Source: Afipia massiliensis (GTDB taxonomy: Bacteria > Pseudomonadota > Alphaproteobacteria > Rhizobiales > Xanthobacteraceae). Taken from it: DNA of 64,000 nucleotides. The DNA is taken from the NCBI RefSeq assembly GCF_001006325.2, contig NZ_LBIA02000001.1, positions 3,101,501-3,165,500 on the forward strand, given 5' to 3'. Below the pieces are notes generated by a model that was given only the letters and a program-made list of their open reading frames with translations, did no database searches and was not told the DNA's origin. How positions within the stretch are numbered: position 1 is the stretch's first letter; every line of letters begins with the position of its first letter. Below, one piece after another: positions 33,340 to 42,842 of this stretch. A program made the position numbers and the translations under genes.

Positions 33340-33903
33340 CTAGAACCGCGTCACAATATCGCTGAGCGAAGGGCGAGGGCGGTCGTCGGTGGGTCGTTCG
33401 GCCTTGCCGATGTGGATGAAGCCCGCGAGCTTTTCATCCGGCGACAGGCCCAGCGCGGTGAGCACGTCGCGGTCGAACGCCATCCAGCCGGTCAGCCAGT
33501 TCGCGACATAGCCCAGCGCATGCGCGGCGTGAACGATGTTCATGGCGCTGGCGCCGGCCGACAATTCCTGCTCCCAGAGCGGCACCTTGGGATGCTTCGA
33601 CGTCCTGCTCACCACGGCGATGACGAGCGGCGCGTGAGTGAACCGCTTCTTCTCGGCCTCGACCTGATCCGGCGTCGCGGTGACGTTCTTGGCGCGGAAG
33701 ACCTTCGCGAAAATCTCGCCGGCGCGGGTTCGTGCATCGCCTTCAAACACGATGAAGCGCCACGGTACGATCTTGCCGTGATCGGGCACGCGCGCGCCGA
33801 CGGTCAGGATTTTCTCAAGCTCCGCAGGCGAGGGGCCCGGGCCGCTCATCTCGATCGGCTTGATGGATCGGCGCGTGGTCAGGAGGTCGATGGCATAAAG
33901 CAT
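33340..33903 (-). CDS. Nitroreductase family protein (YdjA-like)
   Basis: FMN-dependent nitroreductase-fold protein of 187 residues, near the minimal length and similar to YdjA. FMN-binding features: LLTTRRSIKP at the N-terminus, PDHGKIVPWRFIVFEG, and ANWLTGWMAFD near the C-terminus, then GFIHIGKAERPTDDRPRP. The ATG at 33903 (MLYAIDLLTTRR) fits the family; the open frame to 33975 has no support. It reduces an unknown nitro or quinone compound. The stop lies 2 bp after that of the convergent GGDEF-EAL gene. Confidence 0.87.
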   Translation of the reverse strand: MLYAIDLLTTRRSIKPIEMSGPGPSPAELEKILTVGARVPDHGKIVPWRFIVFEGDARTRAGEIFAKVFRAKNVTATPDQVEAEKKRFTHAPLVIAVVSRTSKHPKVPLWEQELSAGASAMNIVHAAHALGYVANWLTGWMAFDRDVLTALGLSPDEKLAGFIHIGKAERPTDDRPRPSLSDIVTRF

Positions 33904-33987
33904 GTGGTATCCGGGCTGTTGGCGCACAACCAAAGTGCACGACGCTGATATCGGCAATCCAGACCGCGATAACAAGGCTTGCAGTTT

Positions 33988-34013
33988 ATGAGGCCTCTAA
34001 GAAGAGGCCTCAT
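33988..34013 (-). terminator. Hairpin after thrS
   Basis: Perfect 11-bp arms ATGAGGCCTCT and AGAGGCCTCAT with loop AAGA, 7 bp after the thrS stop. No T-run follows, so it may be a stability hairpin rather than a classical terminator. Confidence 0.5.
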
Positions 34014-34019
34014 AGTGTG

Positions 34020-36056
34020 TCAGGCGTTCGCCCGCTTCAGGTCCGGCGGCAACGCTTCATAGGCGAGCGACTTGAGCGCCTCGTCGAGCGGCAGCACGGT
34101 CTGGCCGTCGCTGCCGAGACGGCGGATCGAGACCATGCGGCCTTCGGCTTCCTTCTTGCCGACCACGAGCAGGGCCGGCACCTTTGCCAGCGAATGCTCG
34201 CGCACCTTGTAGTTGATCTTCTCGTTGCGAAGATCGATCTCGGTGCGCAGCCCCGCCTTGCGGCATGCGGCCAGCACTTCACGCGCGTAGTCGTCGCCAT
34301 CGGACGTGATGGTGGTGACCACGGCCTGCACCGGCGCGAGCCAGAGCGGGAAGTGGCCGGCGAAGTGCTCGATCAGAATGCCGGTGAAACGCTCCAGCGA
34401 TCCGCAGATGGCGCGATGGACCATCACCGGCGTCACCTTGTTGGAGTGATCGTCGATATAGAACGCGCCGAACCGCCCCGGCAGGTTAAAGTCGACCTGC
34501 GTGGTGCCGCACTGCCATTCGCGGCCGATGGCGTCGCGCAGCACATATTCGAACTTCGGGCCGTAGAACGCGCCTTCGCCCGGATTGATCGAGGTCTTGA
34601 TGCGGTTGTGGCCCTGCGCCGCGATCTGCTCGAGCACCTTCGCCATCACGGTCTCGGCGTGATCCCACGCATCATCCGAGCCGACGCGCTTTTCCGGACG
34701 GGTCGAGAGCTTCACCGTCAGTTCGCCGACGAAACCGAAGTCCTCATAAGTCGACAGGATCAGGTCGTTGATCTTGAGGCACTCGTCCGCGAGTTGGTCC
34801 TCGGTGCAGAACACATGCGCGTCGTCCTGCGTGAAGCCGCGCACGCGCATCAGCCCGTGCATGGCGCCCGATGGCTCGTAGCGATGCACGACGCCGAACT
34901 CGGCGATGCGGATCGGCAGTTCACGGTAGCTTTTCAGGCCGTGCTTGAAGATCATCACGTGGCCGGGGCAGTTCATCGGCTTGATCGCGAACCAGCGCTT
35001 GTCTTCCGCCTCATCGCCGGCCGACTGCGCCGCGAACATGTTCTCGCGATACCATTCCCAGTGACCCGAGGTTTCCCACAGCGACTTGTCGAGCATCTGT
35101 GGCGCGTTGACCTCGTCGTAGTCGCCCGCGAGGCGGCGGCGCATATAGGCGATGATCGCCTGGAACACGGTCCAGCCCTTGGCGTGCCAGAATACGACGC
35201 CCGGACCTTCTTCCTGGAAATGGAACAGGTCCATCTCGCGGCCAAGGCGGCGATGGTCGCGCTTCTCGGCTTCCTCAAGCTGCTTGAGGTAAGCGTCGAG
35301 TTCTTCCTGCTTGGCGAATGCCGTGCCGTAGATGCGGGTCAGCATCGGATTGTTGCTGTCGCCGCGCCAGTAGGCGCCGGCCACCTTCATCAGCTTGAAC
35401 GCGTTGCCGACCTTGCCGGTCGAGGTCATGTGCGGGCCGCGGCACAAATCGAACCAGTCGCCCTGATAGTAGATCTTGATCGGCTCGTTGCCGGGAATGG
35501 CGTCGACCAGTTCGACCTTGAAGGCTTCGCCCTTGTCGCGGAACACCTGCTTGGTCTTCTCGCGATCCCACACGTCCTTGGTGAACGGCTGATCCTTCGC
35601 GATGATCTCGCGCATCTTCTTTTCGATCGCGGCGAAGTCTTCCGGCGTGAACGGCTCGTTGCGGAAGAAGTCGTAATAGAATCCGTTGTCGATCACCGGG
35701 CCGATGGTGACCTGCGTGCCGGGCCAAAGCGCCTGCACGGCCTCCGCCAGCACATGCGCGGCGTCGTGCCGGATCAGTTCCAGCGCGCGCGGATCGTCGC
35801 GGTTGATGAATTCGATCTTCGCGTCGCGCGCGATCGGATCGGTGAGATCGACCACTTCGCCGTCCAGCGCCATCGCGACGGTGCGCTTGGCGAGCGAGGG
35901 CGAGATGCCCTTGGCGATGTCGAGGCCGGTGGTGTTTTTCGGAAATTCGCGCTCTGCGCCGTCCGGGAAAGTGACCTTCACTTTATTGGTCTCGACGGGC
36001 TTGAGATTGGCGAGGCTGTACTTCAATCCGGGCGCGGAGGGGTCTTTATCGGTCAT
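34020..36056 (-). CDS. thrS: Threonyl-tRNA synthetase
   Basis: Full-length class II enzyme of 678 residues that charges tRNA-Thr. The order is an N-terminal TGS domain ([15 protein letters not shown]), the editing domain with [14 protein letters not shown] and the CRGPHM segment, the catalytic core with [10 protein letters not shown] and [23 protein letters not shown], and the C-terminal anticodon-binding domain ([12 protein letters not shown]). The ATG at 36056 follows CAGGAGAACAG. It is a single-gene unit. A 693-codon frame on the opposite strand spans it entirely and is a GC-driven shadow. Confidence 0.97.
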   Translation of the reverse strand: MTDKDPSAPGLKYSLANLKPVETNKVKVTFPDGAEREFPKNTTGLDIAKGISPSLAKRTVAMALDGEVVDLTDPIARDAKIEFINRDDPRALELIRHDAAHVLAEAVQALWPGTQVTIGPVIDNGFYYDFFRNEPFTPEDFAAIEKKMREIIAKDQPFTKDVWDREKTKQVFRDKGEAFKVELVDAIPGNEPIKIYYQGDWFDLCRGPHMTSTGKVGNAFKLMKVAGAYWRGDSNNPMLTRIYGTAFAKQEELDAYLKQLEEAEKRDHRRLGREMDLFHFQEEGPGVVFWHAKGWTVFQAIIAYMRRRLAGDYDEVNAPQMLDKSLWETSGHWEWYRENMFAAQSAGDEAEDKRWFAIKPMNCPGHVMIFKHGLKSYRELPIRIAEFGVVHRYEPSGAMHGLMRVRGFTQDDAHVFCTEDQLADECLKINDLILSTYEDFGFVGELTVKLSTRPEKRVGSDDAWDHAETVMAKVLEQIAAQGHNRIKTSINPGEGAFYGPKFEYVLRDAIGREWQCGTTQVDFNLPGRFGAFYIDDHSNKVTPVMVHRAICGSLERFTGILIEHFAGHFPLWLAPVQAVVTTITSDGDDYAREVLAACRKAGLRTEIDLRNEKINYKVREHSLAKVPALLVVGKKEAEGRMVSIRRLGSDGQTVLPLDEALKSLAYEALPPDLKRANA

Positions 36057-36181
36057 TCTGTTCTCCTGTGGCTCACTCCTGCGAACGGGCGCAGGTAAGC
36101 GGTGGACCCGTTGTATAGCAGCGGATTCGGGCGGTGCAATGTTCAGTTTCCGGTGAACTCGGCGATTTTAGACCATGACGA

Positions 36182-37417
36182 CTAGGCCGGTGCTGCGGCT
36201 TTCGACATCACCACCATGATCGCGGCTGCGACGATGTTCGCCGCAACGCTGGCGAGGATCGGCACCATGTAGCTGCCGCTGACGTCGAAGGCGAAGCCGG
36301 CGGCGCTGGGACCGATTAGGGTACCGAACGCCACGCTTGTATAAAGGATGCCGATAATGCCGCTGACGTTACAGCCGCCGAAATAGTCCATCACGACGGC
36401 CGGCAGAACCGCGACCCATCCGCCGTAGAACACACCGTAGGCGAACGCGAAGACGGCGAGCGACCAGACGTTGGCCGCGACGGCCCAGATCGCCAGCGCC
36501 AGCCCCATGCCGACGAACATCGCCAGCAGCGATGTATGGCGGCCCATCCGGTCGGCGAGGCCGCCGAGAAAGAAGCGTCCCACGGTGCTGCCGACGCCGA
36601 TCACGCCCAGCAGCAGCACGGCGGATGATTTTGCGACGTCATGATCGAGCGCGTAGGGCACGAGATGCACGAACGGCACGAACACGCCGAACGAGCAAAT
36701 GAGACACGCGATATAAAGACCGATGAACTGCCGCGATCGGACCGCTTCGCCGACCGAGGCGCCTGTTGGCGTCATCGACTGTACGCCCGGTTTCACCGGG
36801 TCGCCGTCGGGGCCGAGGCCGCGGTCGCGCGGATCATTCTCGATCAGAAGCGCCATGCCGGCACCGATGACGGCGGTGAGGCCACCGAGAACGAGATAGG
36901 CGGTGCGCCATCCAAGCGTGTCGATGAAAAAGGCGGCGAGCGGCGGCATAACGAGCGTGCCGATACCGATGCCGCTGACGGCCAATCCCGATGCGAAGCC
37001 GCGGCGTCTGACGAACCAGCGCTGCACCGCGCCGATGGCCGGAACGTAGGACGCGCCCACGCCGAGGCCGACGCCAAGTCCGTAGGCGACATAGACTTCG
37101 GTGAGATTGCGCGCGAGGCTTGCGGCGGCGAGGCCGAGTCCGATCAGGATCATGCCTGCGATGGCGAGGCGGCGGGAGCCCCAGCGGTCGGCGAGGGGAC
37201 CGCTGACGATCCCCAATCCGAAATACAGAAAGCCGGCCAGCGAGAACACCAGCGACACCGAGCCGCGTGACGCGCCGAAGTCGCGCTGCAGGGATTCGAC
37301 AAAAGCGCTGAAAGTATAGGCGCTGCCGAAACCCAGCATCATCACGGTGAACGCGGCCGCGACCACGAACCAGCCGTAGAACATGCCGGGACGGGAGATT
37401 GTTCGATCGTTGGTCAT
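36182..37417 (-). CDS. MFS transporter, OFA-type (oxalate/formate antiporter-like)
   Basis: Twelve-helix major facilitator of 411 residues. It has the family loop GPLADRWGSRRLAIAG between helices 2 and 3 and its second-half counterpart GGLADRMGRHTSLLA. The N-terminal FYGWFVVAAAFTVMMLGFGSAY is typical of the OFA/monocarboxylate branch. The ATG at 37417 follows GGGAGAAAC. It is divergent from the CGNR-regulator gene, and a palindrome in the shared promoter suggests direct control by that regulator. The substrate is likely a small organic acid. Confidence 0.85.
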   Translation of the reverse strand: MTNDRTISRPGMFYGWFVVAAAFTVMMLGFGSAYTFSAFVESLQRDFGASRGSVSLVFSLAGFLYFGLGIVSGPLADRWGSRRLAIAGMILIGLGLAAASLARNLTEVYVAYGLGVGLGVGASYVPAIGAVQRWFVRRRGFASGLAVSGIGIGTLVMPPLAAFFIDTLGWRTAYLVLGGLTAVIGAGMALLIENDPRDRGLGPDGDPVKPGVQSMTPTGASVGEAVRSRQFIGLYIACLICSFGVFVPFVHLVPYALDHDVAKSSAVLLLGVIGVGSTVGRFFLGGLADRMGRHTSLLAMFVGMGLALAIWAVAANVWSLAVFAFAYGVFYGGWVAVLPAVVMDYFGGCNVSGIIGILYTSVAFGTLIGPSAAGFAFDVSGSYMVPILASVAANIVAAAIMVVMSKAAAPA

Positions 37418-37458
37418 GTTTCTCCCTAAGGCCGCCAGTGCGCAGCTTTTTTTTGTTC

Positions 37459-37485
37459 ACACCAGTATAAATATCAAGCTGGTGT
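37459..37485. promoter_or_regulatory. Operator-like palindrome ACACCAG-N13-CTGGTGT
   Basis: Perfect 7-bp arms flank TATAAATATCAAG, which contains a -10-like TATAAA/AAATAT. It is in the 74-bp gap between the MFS gene and the CGNR gene and ends 6 bp before the latter's ATG. Probably the binding site of the adjacent regulator. Confidence 0.5.
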
Positions 37486-37491
37486 CGATTG

Positions 37492-38118
37492 ATGTCAACC
37501 ATTAAAACTGATTTACTCGTGTCGAGAGGTTCCGTGTCGAAGGCGTCGCGAAAGTTTAAAGTGCCGGACGAGTTGGCCAATCTGTACGATTTCGCCAACA
37601 CGCTCGACCTGCGCCGGTTCACGCATCACGGCGTGCAGCATCCACAGAGCGACGAACTCAGCACCGCGGCGGGGCTCGCCGCGTGGTTGGCGGAGCGGAA
37701 GCTGGGTTCCGGCGGAAAGATCACGCCTGCGATGTTCGATACCGCGCTTCAGCTTCGCTCCAGTGTGCGCGATTACCTGCAATGCGATCCGGGCGAGCGG
37801 TTGAAGAACAAGACTCTCGGGCGTGCGCTCAACCGGATGACGCAACATTTTCCGCTCGCCGTCGAGGTGCGTGATGGCGGGATGACAATGCGCCCGGCGC
37901 GGGACGATGCGCTGGCCGGCTTATCGGCCGTGGTCGTGGAGATGTACAACGCTGCGGCGAACGGGACGCTGGACCGCCTGAAGATGTGCGCCTCGGACGA
38001 ATGCCGGCGGGTATTCTACGATCGATCGAAGCCGGCGACGCGGCGCTGGTGCGTCTCGGCGCTGTGCGGCAATCGCGAGAAGACGCGGACTTATCGCGAG
38101 CGGCATCACAGCGCGTGA
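37492..38118 (+). CDS. CGNR zinc-finger protein with ABATE domain (putative regulator)
   Basis: Protein of 208 residues. The N-terminal ABATE-like part contains LANLYDFANTLDLR with AGLAAWLAER. The C-terminal CGNR zinc finger is CASDECRRVFYDRSKPATRRWCVSALCGNREK, whose cysteines bind zinc and whose CGNR motif is intact. Such proteins are predicted stress-linked transcription regulators. ATG at 37492; a TTG one codon earlier is possible. It is divergent from one MFS gene and 62 bp upstream of another, which fits local control of transport. Confidence 0.82.
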   Translation: MSTIKTDLLVSRGSVSKASRKFKVPDELANLYDFANTLDLRRFTHHGVQHPQSDELSTAAGLAAWLAERKLGSGGKITPAMFDTALQLRSSVRDYLQCDPGERLKNKTLGRALNRMTQHFPLAVEVRDGGMTMRPARDDALAGLSAVVVEMYNAAANGTLDRLKMCASDECRRVFYDRSKPATRRWCVSALCGNREKTRTYRERHHSA

Positions 38119-38179
38119 GTCGCGCCACGCATGGCTTTCATGCAATTGCATTTAACCGTTCGTGTGCTAACAACGCCGC

Positions 38180-39310
38180 GTGAAACGCTTCGCCCCCACA
38201 GCCTTGATGCTCGGCAATTTTATCACCGGCGTGAGTATCCTCGCGCCGGCGGGTATGCTGCCGGAACTGTCGCACGAATTCGGCGTCTCGATTCATGAAG
38301 CGGGACTGCTCATTACGTTCGGTGCGATCGTGCTGTGCATCTGCTCGCCGGTGTCGGCATGGCTGACCAGCCGTTTTGATCGGCGGGTTCTGCTGTCGGT
38401 GACCGTGGCGATCATGGCCGCCGCGCAATTCGCCTCCATGATCGCGCCGAACTACGCGACACTGATGGCAATACGCCTTGTCATGCTTGCGGTCGCAGCA
38501 CTGTTTACGCCGCAGGCCGCTGGCGTGGCGGCGATGATGGTGCCGCCGGAGCGGCGCGGCAGCACGATGTCCTATGTGTTTCTCGGCTGGTCGCTGGCGC
38601 TGGCGGTGGGGTTGCCGCTGGTAGCCTATGTCGCGAGCCATATCGGATGGCGCGTCGCTTACAGCGGCATCGGTGTCATCGCCCTTTTGAATCTGGCCTT
38701 GCTGATCTGGCGTATTCCCGGTGGCCTGGTCGGTACGCCGGTCAATCTGAGTACGTGGGGCGACCTCGCGCGCAATCCACTGATCGTGCTGCTGCTCGTC
38801 ATCACCGTGCTGCAGACGTCCGGCCAGTTCGTGGTGTTCACGTATCTGGGGCCGTTGTTCGAGAAACTCGGCGGGAACTCCCAACTGGCGATCATCGCGT
38901 TCGGGATTTATGGCGTGATGGGCTTCATCGGAAACGTGATCGCGAGCCGTGTGGTCGATACGTGGGGCGCCTACCGCACGTCGCTGACGGCGATTGCGAT
39001 GCTGCTGGTTGGAATTGCGATGTGGGCGCTGGGCGCGGGCCTGGTTCCGGTGATGCTGGCGTCGATGGTCCCCTGGGGCATGGCGTTCTCATCGGCCAAC
39101 TCGATGCAGCAGGTCCGGCTTGCCGGTGCGGCACCGTTGTTCGCGAGCGCGACGGTGTCGCTGAACACGTCGGGGCTTTATGTCGGCCAAGCCATCGGGT
39201 CGGGTATCGGCGGCTTTCTTTTCTCGCACGAAATGTATTACGCGGTCGGCTATGTCGGCGTCGGCTTCCTCGTGCTGGCGCTGATCACTGTGTTTCTCTC
39301 GCGGCGATGA
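38180..39310 (+). CDS. MFS transporter (AraJ/drug-efflux type)
   Basis: Membrane transporter of 376 residues, shorter than the usual 400 but with 12 predicted helices. LMLGNFITGVSILAPAGMLPELSHEFGVS is the typical opening of sugar-efflux/AraJ-like carriers, and the loop AWLTSRFDRRVLLSV holds the signature between helices 2 and 3. It starts at a GTG (38180) 62 bp after the CGNR gene and is probably co-transcribed with it. An exporter is likely; the substrate is unknown. Confidence 0.83.
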   Translation: MKRFAPTALMLGNFITGVSILAPAGMLPELSHEFGVSIHEAGLLITFGAIVLCICSPVSAWLTSRFDRRVLLSVTVAIMAAAQFASMIAPNYATLMAIRLVMLAVAALFTPQAAGVAAMMVPPERRGSTMSYVFLGWSLALAVGLPLVAYVASHIGWRVAYSGIGVIALLNLALLIWRIPGGLVGTPVNLSTWGDLARNPLIVLLLVITVLQTSGQFVVFTYLGPLFEKLGGNSQLAIIAFGIYGVMGFIGNVIASRVVDTWGAYRTSLTAIAMLLVGIAMWALGAGLVPVMLASMVPWGMAFSSANSMQQVRLAGAAPLFASATVSLNTSGLYVGQAIGSGIGGFLFSHEMYYAVGYVGVGFLVLALITVFLSRR

Positions 39311-39362
39311 CTTGAATCGCGTTCCGGCGTAAGCTGCCCTCCTTCAAGGGGCGGGGGTCTCC

Positions 39363-39767
39363 ATGCGTTGCCTGTTCGGACTGCTGGCCGTTATCATGTT
39401 GTCCGGCTGTGCGTCGCTGCCGCCGGCCTGCATGCCGCCCGCGCAGGTGATGGCAACGGCGGAAATGTATTTCGGCCGCAACATTGGCAACCGCGTCGGC
39501 GTCAGCGATGCCGCCTTCGCCGACTTCACCGCGCGGGAAATCACACCGCGCTTCCCTCAAGGGTTTACGATCGTCGATGCGCGGGGGCAGTGGCGCGGTG
39601 CTGATCATGGTCGCGTGGTGCGGGAGCCGAGCAAGGTCGTGCTGGTGACATTCACCGACAGCGCGGAAGCGCGCGCGAACCTTGGCGCGATCGCGGAGGC
39701 CTACAAGCGGACATTCCGGCAGGAGTCGGTGCTGACGACGGTTCGCGCGAGTTGCGCGACGTTCTAG
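39363..39767 (+). CDS. DUF3574 lipoprotein
   Basis: Protein of 134 residues with a lipoprotein signal: short basic start, hydrophobic core, lipobox LSGC (Cys16). The mature domain contains AEMYFGRNIGNRVGVSDAAFADFTAREITPRFPQGFTIVDA, the DUF3574 core, which is a small alpha/beta fold. The stop codon TAG overlaps the stop of the convergent yidD gene within a CTAG tetramer at 39764-39767. Function unknown; envelope-associated. Confidence 0.8.
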   Translation: MRCLFGLLAVIMLSGCASLPPACMPPAQVMATAEMYFGRNIGNRVGVSDAAFADFTAREITPRFPQGFTIVDARGQWRGADHGRVVREPSKVVLVTFTDSAEARANLGAIAEAYKRTFRQESVLTTVRASCATF

Positions 39768-40099
39768 CTTCCGTCGTTGACGCCGCGCCAGCGCGCATAA
39801 CGCCACGGCAGATACCAGCGTGCATCGGCGGAGAGTGTGCTCGGCACATTATCGATGCCGGACGTTCCCCATGGCTGACAGCGCAACAGCCGCGCCAGCG
39901 TCATCCAGCCGCCAGCCCACAGGCCGAACCGTCCGATGGCTTCGTCGCCGTAGACGGAACAGGTCGGCAGATGACGGCAGTTGAAGCCCACCAGCGGCGA
40001 GAGCGTATGGCGATAGATCCAGATCATCCCGCGGCCGGCATTGCGCGGCAAATTCTGAAGCCCGCCGCCGCAATCGGGGCATCGGCTGGAATGTTTCAT
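39764..40099 (-). CDS. yidD: Membrane protein insertion efficiency factor
   Basis: YidD of 111 residues, a peripheral inner-membrane protein that assists YidC. The conserved core is IWIYRHTLSPLVGFNCRHLPTCSVYGDEAIGRFG, then WMTLARLLRCQPWG. The N-terminus (MKHSSRCPDCGGG) adds a CxxC that the shorter E. coli type lacks, and there is a C-terminal aromatic extension; both occur in relatives of this lineage as I recall. The ATG at 40099 is taken because the upstream frame lacks a ribosome site. The gene is convergent with and overlaps the DUF3574 gene. Confidence 0.88.
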   Translation of the reverse strand: MKHSSRCPDCGGGLQNLPRNAGRGMIWIYRHTLSPLVGFNCRHLPTCSVYGDEAIGRFGLWAGGWMTLARLLRCQPWGTSGIDNVPSTLSADARWYLPWRYARWRGVNDGS

Positions 40100-40366
40100 G
40101 AGGTTGCCTTGCCGGATGTCGTGCCGGGTTTTCGAGCGCTTGCCGGATTTGCTGGCGTCCGAATGATGAGTTCCCGCGCAGGGAACCGCAACATGTTGTC
40201 TTTCGCGCCACACTACACAGATTATCGCACGATTTTGACTGCGCCGCAGCAAAAGTCGAATGGACGCAAATCCCGTCCGCCATTACGCTTTGATTACGCC
40301 TGCGTGACAGAATCGTCTTAAAGCGGGCCGGTCTGTTGTCGGCCCGGGGGCGGGGAAGGAACTACG

Positions 40367-41320
40367 TTGTTCGTCGTGAAGTCGCTTGCATGGAGCGGCT
40401 GGGCGCGACTTTGCGCTGCCGCCATTTTTCTTGCGTTGCCTGGCTCCGCCATGCTCGGCAGCAAGGTGCGCGCAGCGACGACTCTCGAAGAACGCAAGCT
40501 TCCGATGAGCTTCAAATGGCACGGCGCTACACCGGCGTGCGATCAGGATTGCTCGGGCTGGATCTCGGCGGTCGGCGTCATCACCTCTGATACGTCGTCG
40601 CAGTTCGAGGAGTTCTCGAAGGGCCGCAATCTCAAGGGCAGCACGGTGGTGCTCGATTCCAGTGGCGGATCGGTGCTGGACGCGATCGCGCTCGGGCGGC
40701 GCTGGCGCAATCTCGGACTGCGCACCACCGTCGGCATCGTAATAGAACGCGAGAATAAGGGTCTCGTCGGGCGCGACATTCTCCCCGAGGCCTACTGTGA
40801 ATCGATGTGCGTGTTCCTGCTGCTCTCGGGCAATACGCGCTACGTGCCGGAAGGCGCGCGCGTGCGCGTGCACCAGATCTGGATGGGCGACCGCGCCGAC
40901 GATGCGAAGGCCGCGACTTATTCCGCCGACGACCTGATGATCGTCGAACGCGATATCGGCCGGCTTGCGAAGTACACCTTCGACATGGGCGGCACCGGCG
41001 ACCTGTTGTCGCTCGCGCTCAGTGTTCCGCCGTGGGAGCCGTTGCATCAATTGTCCGCGGACGAACTGCGCCTGACCAACCTTGTGACTCTGGATACGGT
41101 GGCCGATGCCAAGCGGCCGTCTGACGATGTGGTGGGCAACGTGACGCCGAAGGCGCAGGATCGCGTTGCAAGTACACCCGCGGTTGCCGTCAGCGCGCCT
41201 ACGATTTCGGTGGTGTCCGGCGCTGCCGAAAAGGGTCCGCGACTTGCCCCGGGAACGCGAACCGCTGAGGCTCACGCGCCGACCGGCGGCGTGGCGCCTG
41301 CTGCGGTTGAACGGAAGTAA
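40367..41320 (+). CDS. Exported ClpP/crotonase-like protein (COG3904 type)
   Basis: Protein of 317 residues with a signal sequence ending near KVRAA. The middle resembles COG3904 periplasmic proteins with a ClpP-type fold: GSTVVLDSSGGSVLDAIALGR, then a candidate serine in AYCESMCVFLLLSG and a histidine in RVRVHQIWMG. The C-terminal 70 residues are disordered (alanine, proline, threonine-rich). The frame opens at a TTG (40367) with GGGGAAGGA before it; a GTG at 40376 is possible. Proteolytic activity is inferred from fold resemblance only. Confidence 0.7.
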   Translation: MFVVKSLAWSGWARLCAAAIFLALPGSAMLGSKVRAATTLEERKLPMSFKWHGATPACDQDCSGWISAVGVITSDTSSQFEEFSKGRNLKGSTVVLDSSGGSVLDAIALGRRWRNLGLRTTVGIVIERENKGLVGRDILPEAYCESMCVFLLLSGNTRYVPEGARVRVHQIWMGDRADDAKAATYSADDLMIVERDIGRLAKYTFDMGGTGDLLSLALSVPPWEPLHQLSADELRLTNLVTLDTVADAKRPSDDVVGNVTPKAQDRVASTPAVAVSAPTISVVSGAAEKGPRLAPGTRTAEAHAPTGGVAPAAVERK

Positions 41321-41323
41321 TCG

Positions 41324-41782
41324 TCAGGCTTGCGCCGGGGCGAGGGTGCCTCCGGCTTTCGCTTCGATCTGGCCGATGGCATCCACCACCGCATCGAATG
41401 TCAGCATGGTCGAGGCGTGACGCGCCTTGTACTCGCGTACCGGCTCCAGCACCGCGACGTCCGCCCACTTGCCTTCGGGTGGCGCGCCGTTTTCCTTGAG
41501 CATCTTGCGGACGGTCTCGCGCAGCTCGCGCAACTCCGCAGCGTTCGAGCCGATCACATGGCGCGCCATGATCGAGGAGGAGGCTTGTCCCAGCGCGCAG
41601 GCCTTTACGTCGTGGGCGAAATCGCTGACCACGCCGTCCTGCATCTTGAGATCGACCTTGACGGTCGAGCCGCACAGCTTGGAATGGGCGGTCGCCGAGG
41701 CGTCCGGGTCAGCAAGCCGTCCCAGATGTGGGATATTGCCCGCCAATTCGATGATTTTCTTGTTGTAGATGTCGTTCAGCAT
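41324..41782 (-). CDS. IscU/NifU-N-like iron-sulfur cluster scaffold protein (atypical)
   Basis: Protein of 152 residues of the IscU-like scaffold superfamily. Cys37 (KLCGST) and Cys62 (KACALGQASSS) match two ligand cysteines. The aspartate that follows the first cysteine in IscU (CGD) is replaced by Ser39, and the third cysteine (HCS in IscU) is Ala123 in KARHASTML. The same variations are, as I recall, usual in this alphaproteobacterial subfamily. It may be a carrier or altered scaffold rather than a classical one. It is convergent with the ClpP-like gene (3-bp gap) and divergent from folE. Confidence 0.8.
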   Translation of the reverse strand: MLNDIYNKKIIELAGNIPHLGRLADPDASATAHSKLCGSTVKVDLKMQDGVVSDFAHDVKACALGQASSSIMARHVIGSNAAELRELRETVRKMLKENGAPPEGKWADVAVLEPVREYKARHASTMLTFDAVVDAIGQIEAKAGGTLAPAQA

Positions 41783-42056
41783 GGCGGTCGAATTCGCTGT
41801 TGCATGAGACCCTTTCCGCTGCCGCCCTTGGCGGTCGCGGCTCTGAGCCTATATAATGACCTGGATGCAGGAATAAACCGCCTGCATTCCAGCGATGCGG
41901 GGAAATATAGACGGATTTCCTTGGGATTTGCTGCGAACATGCGGGATAGGCGTCCGGCGGCTCAATCGACCCCCGATTGGCTGCTGCGGCTAACCGGTGA
42001 CACTCCGGCCCTCCATCGAGGTTGTCATGGACAAGGGCCGGTCGAACGGAGACGAA

Positions 42057-42725
42057 ATGGACGCGATCATTAAGCCGATCCGCAGCGGCAAGCCGGCGGA
42101 CAAATCCGAAATTCCTGCTTCCGATTACATGGCATCAGCCATCGATCCCGGTCTGGTTCGCCCCTCCCGCAGCGAGGCCGAGGCGGCGGTCAAGACGCTG
42201 CTGGCCTATATCGGCGAGAACACCGGCCGCGAAGGCCTGCTCGATACGCCGCGCCGCATGGTCGAAGCCTATGACGAACTGTTTCAGGGCTATACCCAGT
42301 GCCCCGCTGAAATCCTCGACCGCACCTTCGGCGAGACGGCGGGCTATGACGATTTCGTGCTGATGCGCGACATCAACTTCCATTCGCATTGCGAGCATCA
42401 CGTGATGCCGTTCTACGGCAAGGCGCACATCGCCTACGCTCCGGTGGATCGCGTGGTAGGCCTGTCGAAGCTGGCGCGTCTGGTCGATGCCTTCGCCCAT
42501 CGCCTGCAGACCCAGGAACACCTCACCGCGCAGGTCGCCGGTGCGATCAACGCCATCCTCAAGCCGCGCGGCGTCGCGGTGGTGATGGAAGCCGAGCATA
42601 CCTGCATGTCGGTACGCGGCATCGCCAAGGAAGGCGCCAAGACCCTGACGACGCGCTTTACCGGCGTGTTTCAGGACAATCCTGACGAGCAGGCCCGTTT
42701 CCTCAACATGGTGCGCGGCGTCTGA
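42057..42725 (+). CDS. folE: GTP cyclohydrolase I
   Basis: First enzyme of tetrahydrofolate (and queuosine) precursor synthesis, converting GTP to dihydroneopterin triphosphate. Length 222 residues. Zinc ligands are in [14 protein letters not shown] and [31 protein letters not shown] is the conserved helix. The ATG at 42057 follows ACGGAGACGAA. There is a variable N-terminal extension of about 45 residues, as in most proteobacterial forms. A family A repeat separates it from hisI. Confidence 0.95.
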   Translation: MDAIIKPIRSGKPADKSEIPASDYMASAIDPGLVRPSRSEAEAAVKTLLAYIGENTGREGLLDTPRRMVEAYDELFQGYTQCPAEILDRTFGETAGYDDFVLMRDINFHSHCEHHVMPFYGKAHIAYAPVDRVVGLSKLARLVDAFAHRLQTQEHLTAQVAGAINAILKPRGVAVVMEAEHTCMSVRGIAKEGAKTLTTRFTGVFQDNPDEQARFLNMVRGV

Positions 42726-42752
42726 GATTCGTCCCGAGCTGTATTTTTCGTC

Positions 42753-42830
42753 GTCATTGCGAGGAGCGTAGCGACGAAGCAATCCAGCTTTCTTTGTCGC
42801 TCTGGATTGCTTCGCTTCGCTCGCAATGAC
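42753..42830. repeat. Dispersed palindromic repeat, family A (copy 4)
   Basis: Inverted repeat from GTCATTGCGAGGAGCG to CGCTCGCAATGAC, between folE and hisI. Its right end is only 13 bp before the hisI start. Confidence 0.85.
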
Positions 42831-42842
42831 GGGGATATTGAC

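Noticed and set aside
34017..36098. A 693-codon frame on the plus strand across the whole thrS gene
   Set aside because: It is the opposite-strand shadow of a highly conserved gene in GC-rich DNA; the translation has no recognisable domain and no ribosome site.
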